34,647 nt of DNA from Actinomycetota bacterium (GTDB lineage: Bacteria > Actinomycetota > Nitriliruptoria > Nitriliruptorales > Nitriliruptoraceae), in the NCBI GenBank assembly GCA_019347575.1, contig JAHWKY010000012.1, positions 1 to 34,647 of the forward strand, written 5' to 3'. Below the pieces are notes generated by a model, which was not told where the DNA came from, searched no databases, and was given only the letters and a program-made list of their open reading frames with translations. Both the position numbers and the translations under genes were made by a program. Within the stretch, counting starts at the first letter, position 1, and each line of letters starts with the position of its first letter. Positions 1-10,077 of the stretch are shown here, piece by piece.

Positions 1-1587
1 GAAGAGGGCGACGGCCTCGTCCCGGCGGCCCACCAACGCGAGGCAGTCGACGAGCCAGAAGCTGCACGTCAGGAACGCACCCTCGCGCCCGGGGAGCCCG
101 TCGATGGAGGGGTCGGTGCGATAGCGCAGCACGAGGCCGTCCTCGCATAGCTCGCGCCCGACCGCTTCGACCGTGCCGGCGACCCGTGGGTCGTCGGGCG
201 GGAGGAACCCGACGAGCGGCAGCATGAGCAGCGCGCCGTCCAGCTCCGACGACCCGTAGGCCTGCACGAAGGTGTTGCGCTCTGCGTCGTAGCCCTCGCG
301 CAGGACGTCCTTGCGGATGGTGTCGCGCTGTACCCGCCAGCGATCGGCCGGGCCCTCGAGCTGGTGGCGTTCGACCGCGGCGACCGCCCGGTCGAAGGCG
401 ACCCACGCCACGCCCGGCTCGGCGCCCAGGAGGGTGGCAAAGAGCGTCGCGTGCTCGCAGCAGCGATCGATGAGTGCGGCCACTCCCCGGCGGCCCAGGG
501 CACGCAGCGCCGCCCAGGTGGCGAAGCCGCGCGCTCGGCGCGACGACGACAGCGTGAGGTCGGCCCCGGCGGCCGGGCCGACGCCGGAGCCAGTGAGGTA
601 CGCGGCGGTGTAGGACACGGCCGCCGCGTGGACGTCGGGGCGGGCACAGAACACGAAGCCCGCGTCGTAGGGCACGTTGAGCCACTTGTGCCCGTCGCAG
701 CCCCACGAGTCGGCGAGCTCGATGCCGTCCACGAGGTTGCGGGTGCTGGGGCTGGCCGCGGCCCACAGGCCGAACGCCCCGTCGACGTGGATCCAGGCGT
801 CGTGCGCCCGGGCGATCTCGCACGCGGAACGGAGGTCGTCGCACGCGCCCGTGTTCACGTTGCCGGCCTGGAGTACCACGATGGTCGGGGCGGGCTCCCC
901 ACTCGTCAGCACGCGCTCGAGATCGGCGACATCCATCGCCCCGTTCGCGTCGGCCTGAACCGATGCGATGGCGTCGGTCCCCATGCCCAGCAGCCGCACG
1001 GCCCGGTCGATCGTCGCGTGGCGCTCCTCCCCCGCGACGACGCGGACGACGGGACCGCCGGACAGTCCCCGCGCCTCGACGTCCCATCCCGCCTCGCGCA
1101 GCACGTGGTGCCGGCCGGCGGCGAGCCCGACCGTGTTCGCCTCCTGCCCTCCGGACACGAACCCAACCGACGCCGACGCGGGCAGGCCGAGCAGCTCCTT
1201 GAGCCAGCCACCGGCGGCCGACTCTGCCGCCATCGCGGCCGGGGACAGGGCCGCGTTGAAGGCGCACTGGTCCCAACCGGCGGCCACGATGTCGGCGGCT
1301 GTCGCTGCGGGTAGCGCCCCGCCGATCACGAACCCGAAGAACCTCGGTCCGGGGGTGGCGACGAGGCCGGGTTCGGCGGCGGCGATGAGCGCGTCGAGGA
1401 CCTCGTCCGGGGCGGTCGAGTGTGCAGGGAGGGGACCGCCGAACCCGTCGCGGAGGTCCTCGACGCTCGCCCCCGCCCCGACGTGACGTTCGGGTAGACC
1501 CTTACGGAAGCGGGCGGCGTGGTCGGCCGCTCGACGTAGGAGCGCACCCACGTCGGCAGCTGGTCCGTCACCCCTCTGTGTCGTCAT
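1..1587 (-). CDS. Chimeric ORF: PLP-dependent decarboxylase N-part fused to GH15 glucoamylase C-part (3' end off window)
   Basis: One open frame from the ATG at 1587 to the window edge (529 codons, no stop). Residues 1 to about 393 read as a group II PLP-dependent (aromatic amino acid/glutamate type) decarboxylase, with the lysine motif DGHKWLN (K301, preceded by H300) that would bind PLP as a Schiff base. At about residue 393 (nt ~409) the sequence switches in frame to the C-terminal part of a GH15 glucoamylase/trehalase-like protein: AWVAFDRAV, then LPLVGFLPPDDPRV, then EGAFLTCSFWLVD. The decarboxylase loses roughly its last 70-80 residues, and the GH15 part lacks its N-terminal half and first catalytic region. 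I know of no such natural fusion. Both parts are recognised with good confidence; whether the join exists in the living genome is uncertain. Confidence 0.75.
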   Translation of the reverse strand, partial: MTTQRGDGPAADVGALLRRAADHAARFRKGLPERHVGAGASVEDLRDGFGGPLPAHSTAPDEVLDALIAAAEPGLVATPGPRFFGFVIGGALPAATAADIVAAGWDQCAFNAALSPAAMAAESAAGGWLKELLGLPASASVGFVSGGQEANTVGLAAGRHHVLREAGWDVEARGLSGGPVVRVVAGEERHATIDRAVRLLGMGTDAIASVQADANGAMDVADLERVLTSGEPAPTIVVLQAGNVNTGACDDLRSACEIARAHDAWIHVDGAFGLWAAASPSTRNLVDGIELADSWGCDGHKWLNVPYDAGFVFCARPDVHAAAVSYTAAYLTGSGVGPAAGADLTLSSSRRARGFATWAALRALGRRGVAALIDRCCEHATLFATLLGAEPGVAWVAFDRAVAAVERHQLEGPADRWRVQRDTIRKDVLREGYDAERNTFVQAYGSSELDGALLMLPLVGFLPPDDPRVAGTVEAVGRELCEDGLVLRYRTDPSIDGLPGREGAFLTCSFWLVDCLALVGRRDEAVALF

Positions 1588-1729
1588 CGCTCTCCCGAAT
1601 CGCTGGTCGAGGGCGTCCGCCCTCCACTACGGTCCGCCGGACCGTCCGGGTCCGGACGCGGGGGGCGTCTCGAGCATCGCGCGCGCCGTGCGTCCGTGAT
1701 CGCGGGACCGTAGACGGCCCCGGACGCGG

Positions 1730-2248
1730 GTGCTGGTGTTCATCCTGGCCGGGCAGGATGAACTCGTGGGCACCGGCATCCTCTTCGGCATCCTCGCGAT
1801 CGGCATCTTCTTCGGCCGGATGCGCCACGTCGTGCGTCGCGCCCCGCTGACCGCTCGTGCACCCGGTCGCCACTCGTTGACCGGCGGCGTGCTGCTCGCG
1901 GTGACGATGGTCTACGTTTTCGTCGCCATCTCCTCAGCGAAGGGTGACTTCGGAGCGATCCCGCAGGGACAGCTCCTCTCGTTCATCCACCTGCTGGCCA
2001 TCGGGGCGACGACCAACGCGCTACTGGCGTTCGTGATCCACCTCTCCCGTCGCGTCTCCGACCCTGGCCTGATCCACGACGTCATCTTCTGGGGTGTCAA
2101 CATCGGCCTGGTCGGGTTCGTGACCGCCCTGACCACCGACGTCCGGGACCTGATCTTCGTGTTCGTGCCCATCATGGGTGCCGCCCTGCTGCTCGCGATC
2201 GGGGTGCGCCTGCTGCAACTCACCGGCTCCCCCGAGGCGGTCGGCTGA
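1730..2248 (+). CDS. Small multi-pass membrane protein of unknown function
   Basis: 172 codons if read from the GTG at 1730; an in-frame GTG at 1766 is an equally good start and would place an inverted repeat (1738-1763) in the leader. The protein has about five hydrophobic segments, near residues 14-30, 50-68, 82-102, 117-136 and 140-162, with a short basic loop (RMRHVVRRAP) after the first. No catalytic motif or known family was recognised. It is transcribed divergently from the decarboxylase gene across about 140 nt and converges on kptA. Codon use and hydrophobic pattern support real coding; function unknown. Confidence 0.7.
   Translation: MLVFILAGQDELVGTGILFGILAIGIFFGRMRHVVRRAPLTARAPGRHSLTGGVLLAVTMVYVFVAISSAKGDFGAIPQGQLLSFIHLLAIGATTNALLAFVIHLSRRVSDPGLIHDVIFWGVNIGLVGFVTALTTDVRDLIFVFVPIMGAALLLAIGVRLLQLTGSPEAVG
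1738..1763. promoter_or_regulatory. Perfect 10-bp inverted repeat at the start of the membrane protein gene
   Basis: GTTCATCCTG (1738-1747) and CAGGATGAAC (1754-1763) are exact reverse complements around a 6-nt loop. If translation starts at the GTG at 1766, the right arm carries the AGGATG Shine-Dalgarno-like stretch, so folding would hide it. If translation starts at 1730, the repeat is coding and may be fortuitous. Operator or RNA hairpin is an inference. Confidence 0.4.
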
Positions 2249-2329
2249 CTTCCACCACCGACTCGACCGGTTCAACGGGCGCCGGGCGACGCCCTCCACC
2301 TCGTGGCCACCGGCGACCACATCGCGATC

Positions 2330-2887
2330 TCAGGACCCGTCGGTGTCCTCGCTGAGGTACTCGGGAGGCACGTGAGCCGTCAACCACACGCCGTTGGCGG
2401 CGACGTGGAAGACGTACCCGTGGGCGTGCATGCGGCGGGCAGCGACGACGACCAGGACCGGCCGACCACGGCGGGAACCGACGGCCCGTGCGGTGTCACG
2501 GTCAGCCGAGAGGTGGACGTGCTGCCGTCCGCGCGGCTGCAAACCCTCGGAGAAGATGGAGGGCACGGACCGCGTGACCGTCCCGTGGTAGAGGATGACG
2601 GGTGGCGTCTGGGGTGGCAGTCCGAGATCCACCGGCAGCGAGTGCCCCTGCGCTGCGCGGATGCGACCGTCGACGATCTCGAAGCGCTGCTTGGGGATGG
2701 CGGACCGGATGGCGTCGATGTCCTCGCAGGTCATCGGGCTGCCGCGTTCGTTCATCGCGGCCAACAGCTCGTCGAGCTCGATCCAGCCGGCCTCGTCGAG
2801 GCGGATCCCGATCGAGTCGGGGCGGTGCCGGAGCACGTACGAGAGCCGTTTGGACAACGAGACCAACCGGCGTCGTGACACGCTCAT
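2330..2887 (-). CDS. kptA: RNA 2'-phosphotransferase (Tpt1/KptA family)
   Basis: 185 aa, full length for the family. KptA/Tpt1 transfers the 2'-phosphate of a spliced or damaged RNA to NAD+, giving ADP-ribose 1'',2''-cyclic phosphate and nicotinamide. The N-terminal winged-helix part has the LSKRLSYVLRHRP motif with R20 and H21. R68 follows at the 48-residue spacing known for the catalytic Arg-His-Arg-Arg set, and R121 lies before VHLS. The NAD-binding part shows YHGT (100-103), SIFSEGLQP and HVHLS. It lies 44 nt downstream of the 59-codon Cys-rich gene on the same strand, so they are probably cotranscribed. The natural bacterial substrate is unknown. Confidence 0.93.
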   Translation of the reverse strand: MSVSRRRLVSLSKRLSYVLRHRPDSIGIRLDEAGWIELDELLAAMNERGSPMTCEDIDAIRSAIPKQRFEIVDGRIRAAQGHSLPVDLGLPPQTPPVILYHGTVTRSVPSIFSEGLQPRGRQHVHLSADRDTARAVGSRRGRPVLVVVAARRMHAHGYVFHVAANGVWLTAHVPPEYLSEDTDGS

Positions 2888-2931
2888 CTGCGCAGGTCGC
2901 CGCTGCGGTGCAGGCGTGCCACTCCCGTGCG

Positions 2932-3111
2932 TTAGGAGGCCTTCTGGCCGCTGGCGTGGTCCACCTCGTGCAACAGGTCGTCGGTGTTCGACCGGGCCTG
3001 CTCGGGGCGCTGATCGACCGCTTCAGCCGCCGCTTCGAAGGTGGCGTTGGTGATGTTGCGCGCGTCGCCGTGGTCGTCGTCGGGCATACCGCAGCCGCAG
3101 TTGTAACACAT
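2932..3111 (-). CDS. Tiny Cys-rich protein (MCYNCGCGMP N-terminus), 59 aa
   Basis: ATG at 3111, stop at 2934-2932; a GAGAGGG ribosome-binding stretch lies just upstream. The product begins MCYNCGCGMPDDDHGD, with a CxxCxC cluster, continues with ITNATFEAAAEAVDQRPEQARSNTDDLLHEVDHA and is acidic and probably helical. The cluster suggests binding of a metal such as zinc or copper. Short proteins with this N-terminus occur in other prokaryotes without known function. It precedes kptA by 44 nt on the same strand. The strong RBS, the Cys cluster and the amphipathic helix argue that it is real; function is unknown. Confidence 0.7.
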   Translation of the reverse strand: MCYNCGCGMPDDDHGDARNITNATFEAAAEAVDQRPEQARSNTDDLLHEVDHASGQKAS

Positions 3112-3241
3112 GTCGCATTTCCCTCTCTCGGTACGACCTCAGTGAAGGGCGTGCCGTGTCGACGGTCAACCCGACTTCCGGGCGGGTGGTCGGTGAGTGG
3201 ATCGGCTCGCGCTCGGGGTGACCCGGCGTCCGGACTGGTCA

Positions 3242-3296
3242 CCAACTTCTATCCCCGTTCGTCCCCGATATCGGGGTGAAGTGGGGGACGAAGTCG
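3242..3296. repeat. 55-nt nested palindrome, copy 1
   Basis: Outer arms run CCAACTTC at the left to GGGGGACGAAGTCG at the right, and the centre is a perfect 14-bp palindrome CCCCGATATCGGGG. A second element of identical length and layout lies at 8371-8425. Both have GATATC at the same offset (positions 26-31 of the element), the same outer ends and different inner stems. This copy lies between the 59-codon gene and the RG-rich gene, both on the minus strand, so it could be a terminator, an operator or a REP-like element. Confidence 0.6.
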
Positions 3297-3316
3297 AAGA
3301 CGGACCTGCGGCAGGG

Positions 3317-3918
3317 CTAGTCGGAGGTGTCGGGGCGGGAGCGGGCATCGCGCAGCTCGTCGAGGCCGATGAGGCCACCGGCGGCGGCGAGCGCGCCGGC
3401 CGCCATCACGGCGCGGTCGTAGATCGCGGCGAAGTAGTGCTCGGCGATCTCGCGCTGCTGCGGGAGCGGCGGCTCGCCGAGCGATCGCGGGACGGCGTGG
3501 GGATCGTCGGTGATGCGCACGTCGTTGCTCGCCGCAGGCAGCGCGGAGGCGTCGCCCCAGAACGCGCGAACCTCACCGCCCCGACCGCGGCTGCGACCAC
3601 CGCCGCGACCACCCTGTGAGCGGTTCCCGCTCCGGCCGCGCCCGCGACCGGCTCCGCCGCCGCGACCCTGCTGCTTGCGCCTGTCGGACTGGTCACCGCC
3701 CCGACCCCGCGCGCGCTGCTTCTTCTGGCTGGACTGCTTGCCGCCGCCACCGCGGGCTGGCTGCGTCTTGGCGTCGCCACCCCGCTCGGTCTTCTCCTCG
3801 CTACTACGGTCCGGAGAGCGCTTGCGGGTTCGCTCGCGCACGGGCTCGGCACCCGACCGCCGTTGCCCGCTCGAAGCCTGGGACTTGCCACCCTCGGGGC
3901 GTCGTCCGCGTCGGTCGC

Positions 3919-3922
<4 letters not shown>
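3317..3922 (-). CDS. RG/RGG-rich basic protein coupled to the SNF2 ATPase
   Basis: 201 aa. Residues 1 to about 118 are low-complexity, rich in Arg, Gly, Ser, Gln and Lys, with RGRG and GGRGG repeats resembling disordered RNA/DNA-binding tails. Residues about 119-195 form a folded-looking segment starting VRAFWGDASALP, then AVPRSLGEPPLPQQ and a helical end AEHYFAAIYDRAVMAAGALAAAGG. This segment reminds me of the C-terminal tail of actinobacterial SWIM zinc-finger proteins, which are usual partners of this SNF2 ATPase, but no CxCx(n)CxH SWIM motif is present. Its ATG overlaps the helicase stop by 4 nt (ATGA), so the two are translationally coupled. A reduced SWIM-partner homologue is an inference. 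Confidence 0.75.
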
Positions 3923-6990
<3,068 letters not shown>

Positions 6991-7177
6991 GCGGGCGAGG
7001 GTCTCGTCGAGGTCGGATCGCAGCGCCCGAAGGGCGGCGATCCACTCCTGCTCGTACTGCTCGAGCAGTGCGAGGTCCTCGTCGGACGCGAGTCCGTCGA
7101 GGTGCGCCTGTGCCAGGGCCTCGAAGTCGGTCCCGGCTGGCGGGGCGGTGGTGTCGCTCTGGCTGATCGTTGACCAT
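6991..7177 (-). other. Probable N-terminal extension of the SNF2 gene, start unclear
   Basis: In the helicase frame the sequence upstream of the ATG at 6990 reads SQSDTTAPPAGTDFEALAQAH, then LDGLASDEDLALLEQYEQEW, then IAALRALRSDLDETLAR, an acidic helical stretch with good codon bias. The frame stays open to a stop near 7309 but has no ATG, GTG or TTG in between. An ATG at 7177 starts MVNDQ in another frame and would join by a 1-nt shift near 7160. Either an indel (sequencing or real) separates start and body, or an unusual start codon is used. Confidence 0.5.
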
Positions 7178-7475
7178 CCTGTTCGGCAGGCGTGCGGGCA
7201 CGGGTGCCCCGCTCCGTCGGCGTGGCCAGTGGCGCCTCGCGGAGAGGTGCCAGCGGCCCGGCGGGCCGCTGCGTCGGAGGCACAGCTCGCGACGCACCTT
7301 CGAGGTCACGCTGGTCGACCGGTGTGGGAGCGGTGGTCGGGGGCCAGGTGATGGAGCGTAGTGACAGGGTACTAGACCGTGAGCCATCCCGTGGGATGTG
7401 GCACCGACCGGTCGCCGAGGGTCCGCACACGGAACGGGACCGGCGGAGGCCGCGCAGGTTCACACGAGATGTCGA
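7178..7475. other. Intergenic region upstream of the SNF2 operon
   Basis: No convincing gene is seen on either strand. The open frames here have the Arg/Pro/Ser composition typical of chance frames in GC-rich DNA and no good ribosome-binding site. It should hold the promoter of the SNF2 operon (minus strand), but I could not assign clear -35/-10 boxes. Confidence 0.4.
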
Positions 7476-7515
7476 TGTACGCACTTCGGTGCCAGATGGC
7501 ACCGGAACGCGTACA
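7476..7515 (-). terminator. Long hairpin 3' of the GNAT gene
   Basis: A 40-nt inverted structure: outer arms TGTACG (7476-7481) and CGTACA (7510-7515), and an inner stem CGGTGCC-AGAT-GGCACCG. It begins 44 nt beyond the stop of the minus-strand GNAT gene. There is no U-tract, as is common for actinobacterial hairpin terminators. Terminator role inferred from position. Confidence 0.5.
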
Positions 7516-7558
7516 CCAACCGCGTCCGAGAGGTCGACGTGGACCACGTGGGGTCGGC

Positions 7559-8062
7559 TCAGAGGAAGCGGTGCATGACGTAGGCCTCGACCAGCCCGCG
7601 TGTCGGGTGGTCGAACGCGTCGGGGATGCGGCCGACGATCTCGAAGCCCATGGCGCGCCACAGCTCGACCGCGGCCGTGTTGGTGCTGACCACGAAGTTG
7701 AACTGCATCGCCGTGAAGCCGCGCTCACGGGCGCGGTCGAGGGAGTGGGCGCACAGGGTTCGCCCGACGCCCCGGCCGCGCGCGTCAGGACCGACCACGT
7801 AGGCGGCGTTGGCGACGTGACTGCCGGGGCCGTCGTGGTTGCGGACGAGGAAGTAGGTGCCGACGACGCGGTCGTCGATCGTCGCGACGTGGACCTCGTG
7901 GGCGAGGCGCAGCCACCAGCCGAGCGCGTCGTGGCGGGAGACGTCCTGGTCTATCGCGTACGTCTCCCCCGCCCGCAACGTCGGCTCGAAGATCGCCCAG
8001 AGGGCGTCGGCGTCGTCGGGCTCGGCGGCGCGGATCGCCACGTCGGCGGCTCGGGGGGTCAT
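7559..8062 (-). CDS. GNAT-family N-acetyltransferase
   Basis: 167 aa. Reads as a phosphinothricin-acetyltransferase-like GNAT: N-terminal IRAAEPDDADALWAIFEPTLRAGETYAID, then the central beta strand VVGTYFLVRNHDGPGSHVANAAYVV, the acetyl-CoA binding motif DARGRGVGRTLC (R/QxxGxG/A), and the C-terminal STNTAAVELWRAMGFEIVG typical of the fold. Substrate unknown; small amines are usual. Its start codon lies at the edge of the 65-bp tandem repeat (8060-8189), whose GGGGGGAGG arm serves as ribosome-binding site two nucleotides before the ATG. Expression may therefore depend on repeat folding and on translation of the repeat mini-ORFs upstream. Confidence 0.9.
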   Translation of the reverse strand: MTPRAADVAIRAAEPDDADALWAIFEPTLRAGETYAIDQDVSRHDALGWWLRLAHEVHVATIDDRVVGTYFLVRNHDGPGSHVANAAYVVGPDARGRGVGRTLCAHSLDRARERGFTAMQFNFVVSTNTAAVELWRAMGFEIVGRIPDAFDHPTRGLVEAYVMHRFL

Positions 8063-8189
8063 GCCTCCCCCCTGGAGGGGGGAGGGGCCGGCGTTGCCGG
8101 CCTGGGGGGTGAGATCCGATCAGTCATGCCTCCCCCCTGGAGGGGGGAGGGGCCGGCGTTGCCGGCCTGGGGGGTGAGATCCGAGCGCT
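8060..8189. repeat. Two tandem 65-bp repeat units with hairpins and ATGA-coupled mini-ORFs
   Basis: Units 8060-8124 and 8125-8189 match at 62 of 65 positions. Each holds two hairpins, CCTCCCCCC-TGGA-GGGGGGAGG and GGCCGGC-GTT-GCCGGCC. On the minus strand each unit encodes a 22-codon frame ending ISPPRPATPAPPPSRGEA. The first (8192-8124, with a GGAGAGG site before its ATG) overlaps the second (8127-8059) by ATGA, and the second overlaps the GNAT start (8062) by ATGA. Similar palindromic repeats are widespread between genes in GC-rich bacteria, so the peptides may be incidental. Confidence 0.85.
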
Positions 8190-8370
8190 CATGCGTCCTC
8201 TCCAGTCGTCTCCCCTCTCGCCGAGGATGCCGCCGCGGAACGCCGACCACCAGCACGCCGTGCTCCCACTGGCCTGTTGACAACCGCCTCGCAGGTACCG
8301 CCTGAACGACGGACCTGTCACACCGGGGCCGTGTCGGGACGCCCCGCGACCCGTTGCAGCGGGGCGCGGG

Positions 8371-8425
8371 CCAACTTCGTCACCCGATCCGTTCGGATAT
8401 CCGAGCGAACCGGGGGACGAAGTCG
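8371..8425. repeat. 55-nt nested palindrome, copy 2
   Basis: Same length and layout as the element at 3242-3296: it starts CCAACTTCGT, ends GGGGGACGAAGTCG and has GATATC at the identical offset. The inner stem is TCGGATATCCGA rather than CCCCGATATCGGGG, so the pairing is kept while the bases differ. It lies 23 nt upstream of the ATG of the VOC gene at 8449, where its right arm would overlap the -35 region of a TAGCGT (8436-8441) promoter. Operator or mobile palindromic element are both possible. Confidence 0.6.
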
Positions 8426-8448
8426 GGCCCTGAGCTAGCGTGGCCGGC

Positions 8449-8844
8449 ATGGAGCGGTTCACGGCGGCGGCGCTGACCCACCTGCTCGTCGTCGCCGACG
8501 CGCAGGCAAGCCGGGACTGGTACGTCGAGGTACTCGACGCTTCGGTCTACCGCGAGTACGGCGGCACCTCGGTGGTGCTCGAACTCCTCGGGAACTGGCT
8601 GCTGCTGGTGACCGGCGGAGGACCGACTGCGGACAAGCCGACGGTCACCTTCGCCCCGCCCGACGACCCCGACCGGGTCAGCGCGCAGCTGATCTTCCGC
8701 GTCGACGACTGCCACGCCACGTACGAGCTGCTGAGCTCGCGGGGCGCGCCGTTCCTGACCGAGCCGGTCGATCACGGCCAGGAGATCCGCGCGTTCTTCC
8801 GTGACCCCGACGGCCATCTGTTCGAGGTCAGCTCACTCACCTGA
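8449..8844 (+). CDS. VOC/glyoxalase-fold protein
   Basis: 131 aa from the ATG at 8449; an in-frame GTG at 8440 would add three residues. A single vicinal-oxygen-chelate unit: beta-alpha start LTHLLVVADAQASRDWYVEVLDASVY, middle VSAQLIFRVDDCHATYELLSSRGAPFL and terminal FFRDPDGHLFEVSSL, which carries the conserved Glu of the metal site. Glyoxalase, bleomycin-resistance and dioxygenase members share this fold, so the substrate cannot be read from sequence. No Shine-Dalgarno is evident; a TAGCGT box 7 nt before the ATG suggests a leaderless mRNA. Immediately preceded by the palindrome at 8371-8425. Confidence 0.87.
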   Translation: MERFTAAALTHLLVVADAQASRDWYVEVLDASVYREYGGTSVVLELLGNWLLLVTGGGPTADKPTVTFAPPDDPDRVSAQLIFRVDDCHATYELLSSRGAPFLTEPVDHGQEIRAFFRDPDGHLFEVSSLT

Positions 8845-8879
8845 AACCGTCTGCAGCCGGCCGCGGTGAAGCGGTGGGT

Positions 8880-9176
8880 TCAGCGCAGTTCGTGGTAGGC
8901 GACCTCGTAGCGCTCGACGGACACGACCGACCCGCCGGCGTGCTGGGTGCTGTCGGACCGGAGTTGGTTGGCCGCCTCATCGCTGGCGCGTAGATCCTCC
9001 TCGCTGTCCCACAGCGTGATCGACATCGTCGTGCCGGTGTCGCGGTCGGCGAAGGCGTAGATGCCCTGGAAGCCGGCCAGTTCGCGGACCTTCGGCATGA
9101 TGTTCTCGCGGGTGTAGTCGAGGTCCGCATCGAGGGAGTCGGGCGAACCCGAGTACAGGCTGACGCGTGCCCACAT
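8880..9176 (-). CDS. Small dimeric alpha/beta-barrel (ABM-like) protein
   Basis: 98 aa from the ATG at 9176, chosen because GGAGA lies 8 nt upstream; a longer frame to 9233 has no such site. The sequence MWARVSLYSGSPDSLDADLDY, then LAGFQGIYAFADRDTGTTMSITLWDSEEDLRASD, then VVSVERYEVAYHEL has the layout of antibiotic-biosynthesis-monooxygenase-like or stress-response A/B-barrel proteins: strand, helix, G-(F/Y)-G strand, W-x-S helix. These often act on quinones, heme or polyketides, but many are of unknown function. It converges on the VOC gene with 35 nt between stops. Confidence 0.8.
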   Translation of the reverse strand: MWARVSLYSGSPDSLDADLDYTRENIMPKVRELAGFQGIYAFADRDTGTTMSITLWDSEEDLRASDEAANQLRSDSTQHAGGSVVSVERYEVAYHELR

Positions 9177-9519
9177 GGCCGTGTCTCCGTTGTCGGATCC
9201 ACCCATCATCCGCCACCCCGATGACCCCTGCAACCCCCCAAATCCGCACGCGCGGGTCCCGTACGTAGCGCATCCTCGCGGTCGCCGGAGCCGCCGCGGT
9301 CGGCGAACACCGCCATCCTCTCGAAGCCGTCCGGACGGCGGCGAGTCTCCGGCGCGGCGGAGCGAGCCAGGGCGCGTCTGCGCGGCTGCGCCCGAGGTTG
9401 CATGAAGCGACCGCTTCCGGCGGCACGAGGGGACGGGGGCCGAGCAGACGTACGCGCCCCGCGGGGCGCGTCTGGACGGCCGCTACCGTCGATGGCGAGC
9501 CGTCCGCCAGGTCGACGCC
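9177..9519. promoter_or_regulatory. Divergent intergenic region with a 20-bp perfect palindrome
   Basis: No credible gene. It should hold promoters of the minus-strand ABM-like gene and the plus-strand DUF2231 gene. At 9452-9471 there is a 20-bp perfect palindrome (centre CCCGCGGG, ends ACGCG and CGCGT), 48 nt before the ATG at 9520. It may be a regulator site for the DUF2231 gene or an RNA hairpin; no regulator gene lies nearby. Confidence 0.45.
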
Positions 9520-10050
9520 ATGAGACTGCTGAAGATCGCGCTCCACGGTTTCCGTGGGCACCCGCTGCATCCGCCGCTGACGGACGTCTCCATCGGGGCG
9601 TACACCGTGGCGACGATCGCGGTGGTGCTGGGCTGGGCGGGCTGGAAGGAAGAGCTCATGGCGGGCGCGGGGTTCGTGGCCGTGATCGTGGGTCTGGGTG
9701 CCGCGCTGCCTACCGCGGTGACCGGCCTCGCCGACTTCCTCAAGATCCCCAACGACAGCGGCGCCCGGCGCACCGGTTGGCTCCACCTGGCCATCATGGT
9801 GACCGCCACGCTGCTGTTCGCCCTGGCCGCCATCCTGCTCTACCCCGGCTACCTCGACGAGGGTGTCCCGCCCGGAGCGGCCATCGCGACGATCATCGCG
9901 TTCGTGGTGCTCACCGCGGGTGGCTGGGTCGGGGGCAGCCTCGCCTACGTGCACGGCGTGCGCGTCCTCGGCCGCGAGGACGCGTCGCTGACCGAGGCGC
10001 TCACGCCCTCCCTACCCGAGCTCGACGCGCCGACGGGGCGCCGCCGCTGA
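9520..10050 (+). CDS. DUF2231-family membrane protein
   Basis: 176 aa. It begins MRLLKIALHGFRGHPLHPPLTDVSIGAYT; the GHPLHPxLxDxPIG-like N-terminus is the hallmark of DUF2231, a family of four-helix inner membrane proteins often found near redox or metal genes. Hydrophobic segments lie near residues 30-45, 47-70, 88-112 and 122-147, then a cytosolic tail of about 30 residues. A conserved His pair in the N-terminus could bind metal or heme, but this is not established. Convergent with the toxin-like gene at 10078-10710, with 27 nt between. Confidence 0.88.
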   Translation: MRLLKIALHGFRGHPLHPPLTDVSIGAYTVATIAVVLGWAGWKEELMAGAGFVAVIVGLGAALPTAVTGLADFLKIPNDSGARRTGWLHLAIMVTATLLFALAAILLYPGYLDEGVPPGAAIATIIAFVVLTAGGWVGGSLAYVHGVRVLGREDASLTEALTPSLPELDAPTGRRR

Positions 10051-10077
10051 ATCGCGGCACACGCGCGTCGAGCTGCG

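Noticed and set aside
364-1314. 316-codon plus-strand frame over the decarboxylase
   Set aside because: The opposite strand encodes a recognisable PLP-dependent decarboxylase there; this one is Arg/Gly/Pro-rich with no motif.
8193-8462. Minus-strand frame upstream of the 65-bp repeats as an N-terminal extension or gene
   Set aside because: Arg/Gly/Pro-rich, no domain, and it exists only because the repeat is open in several frames.
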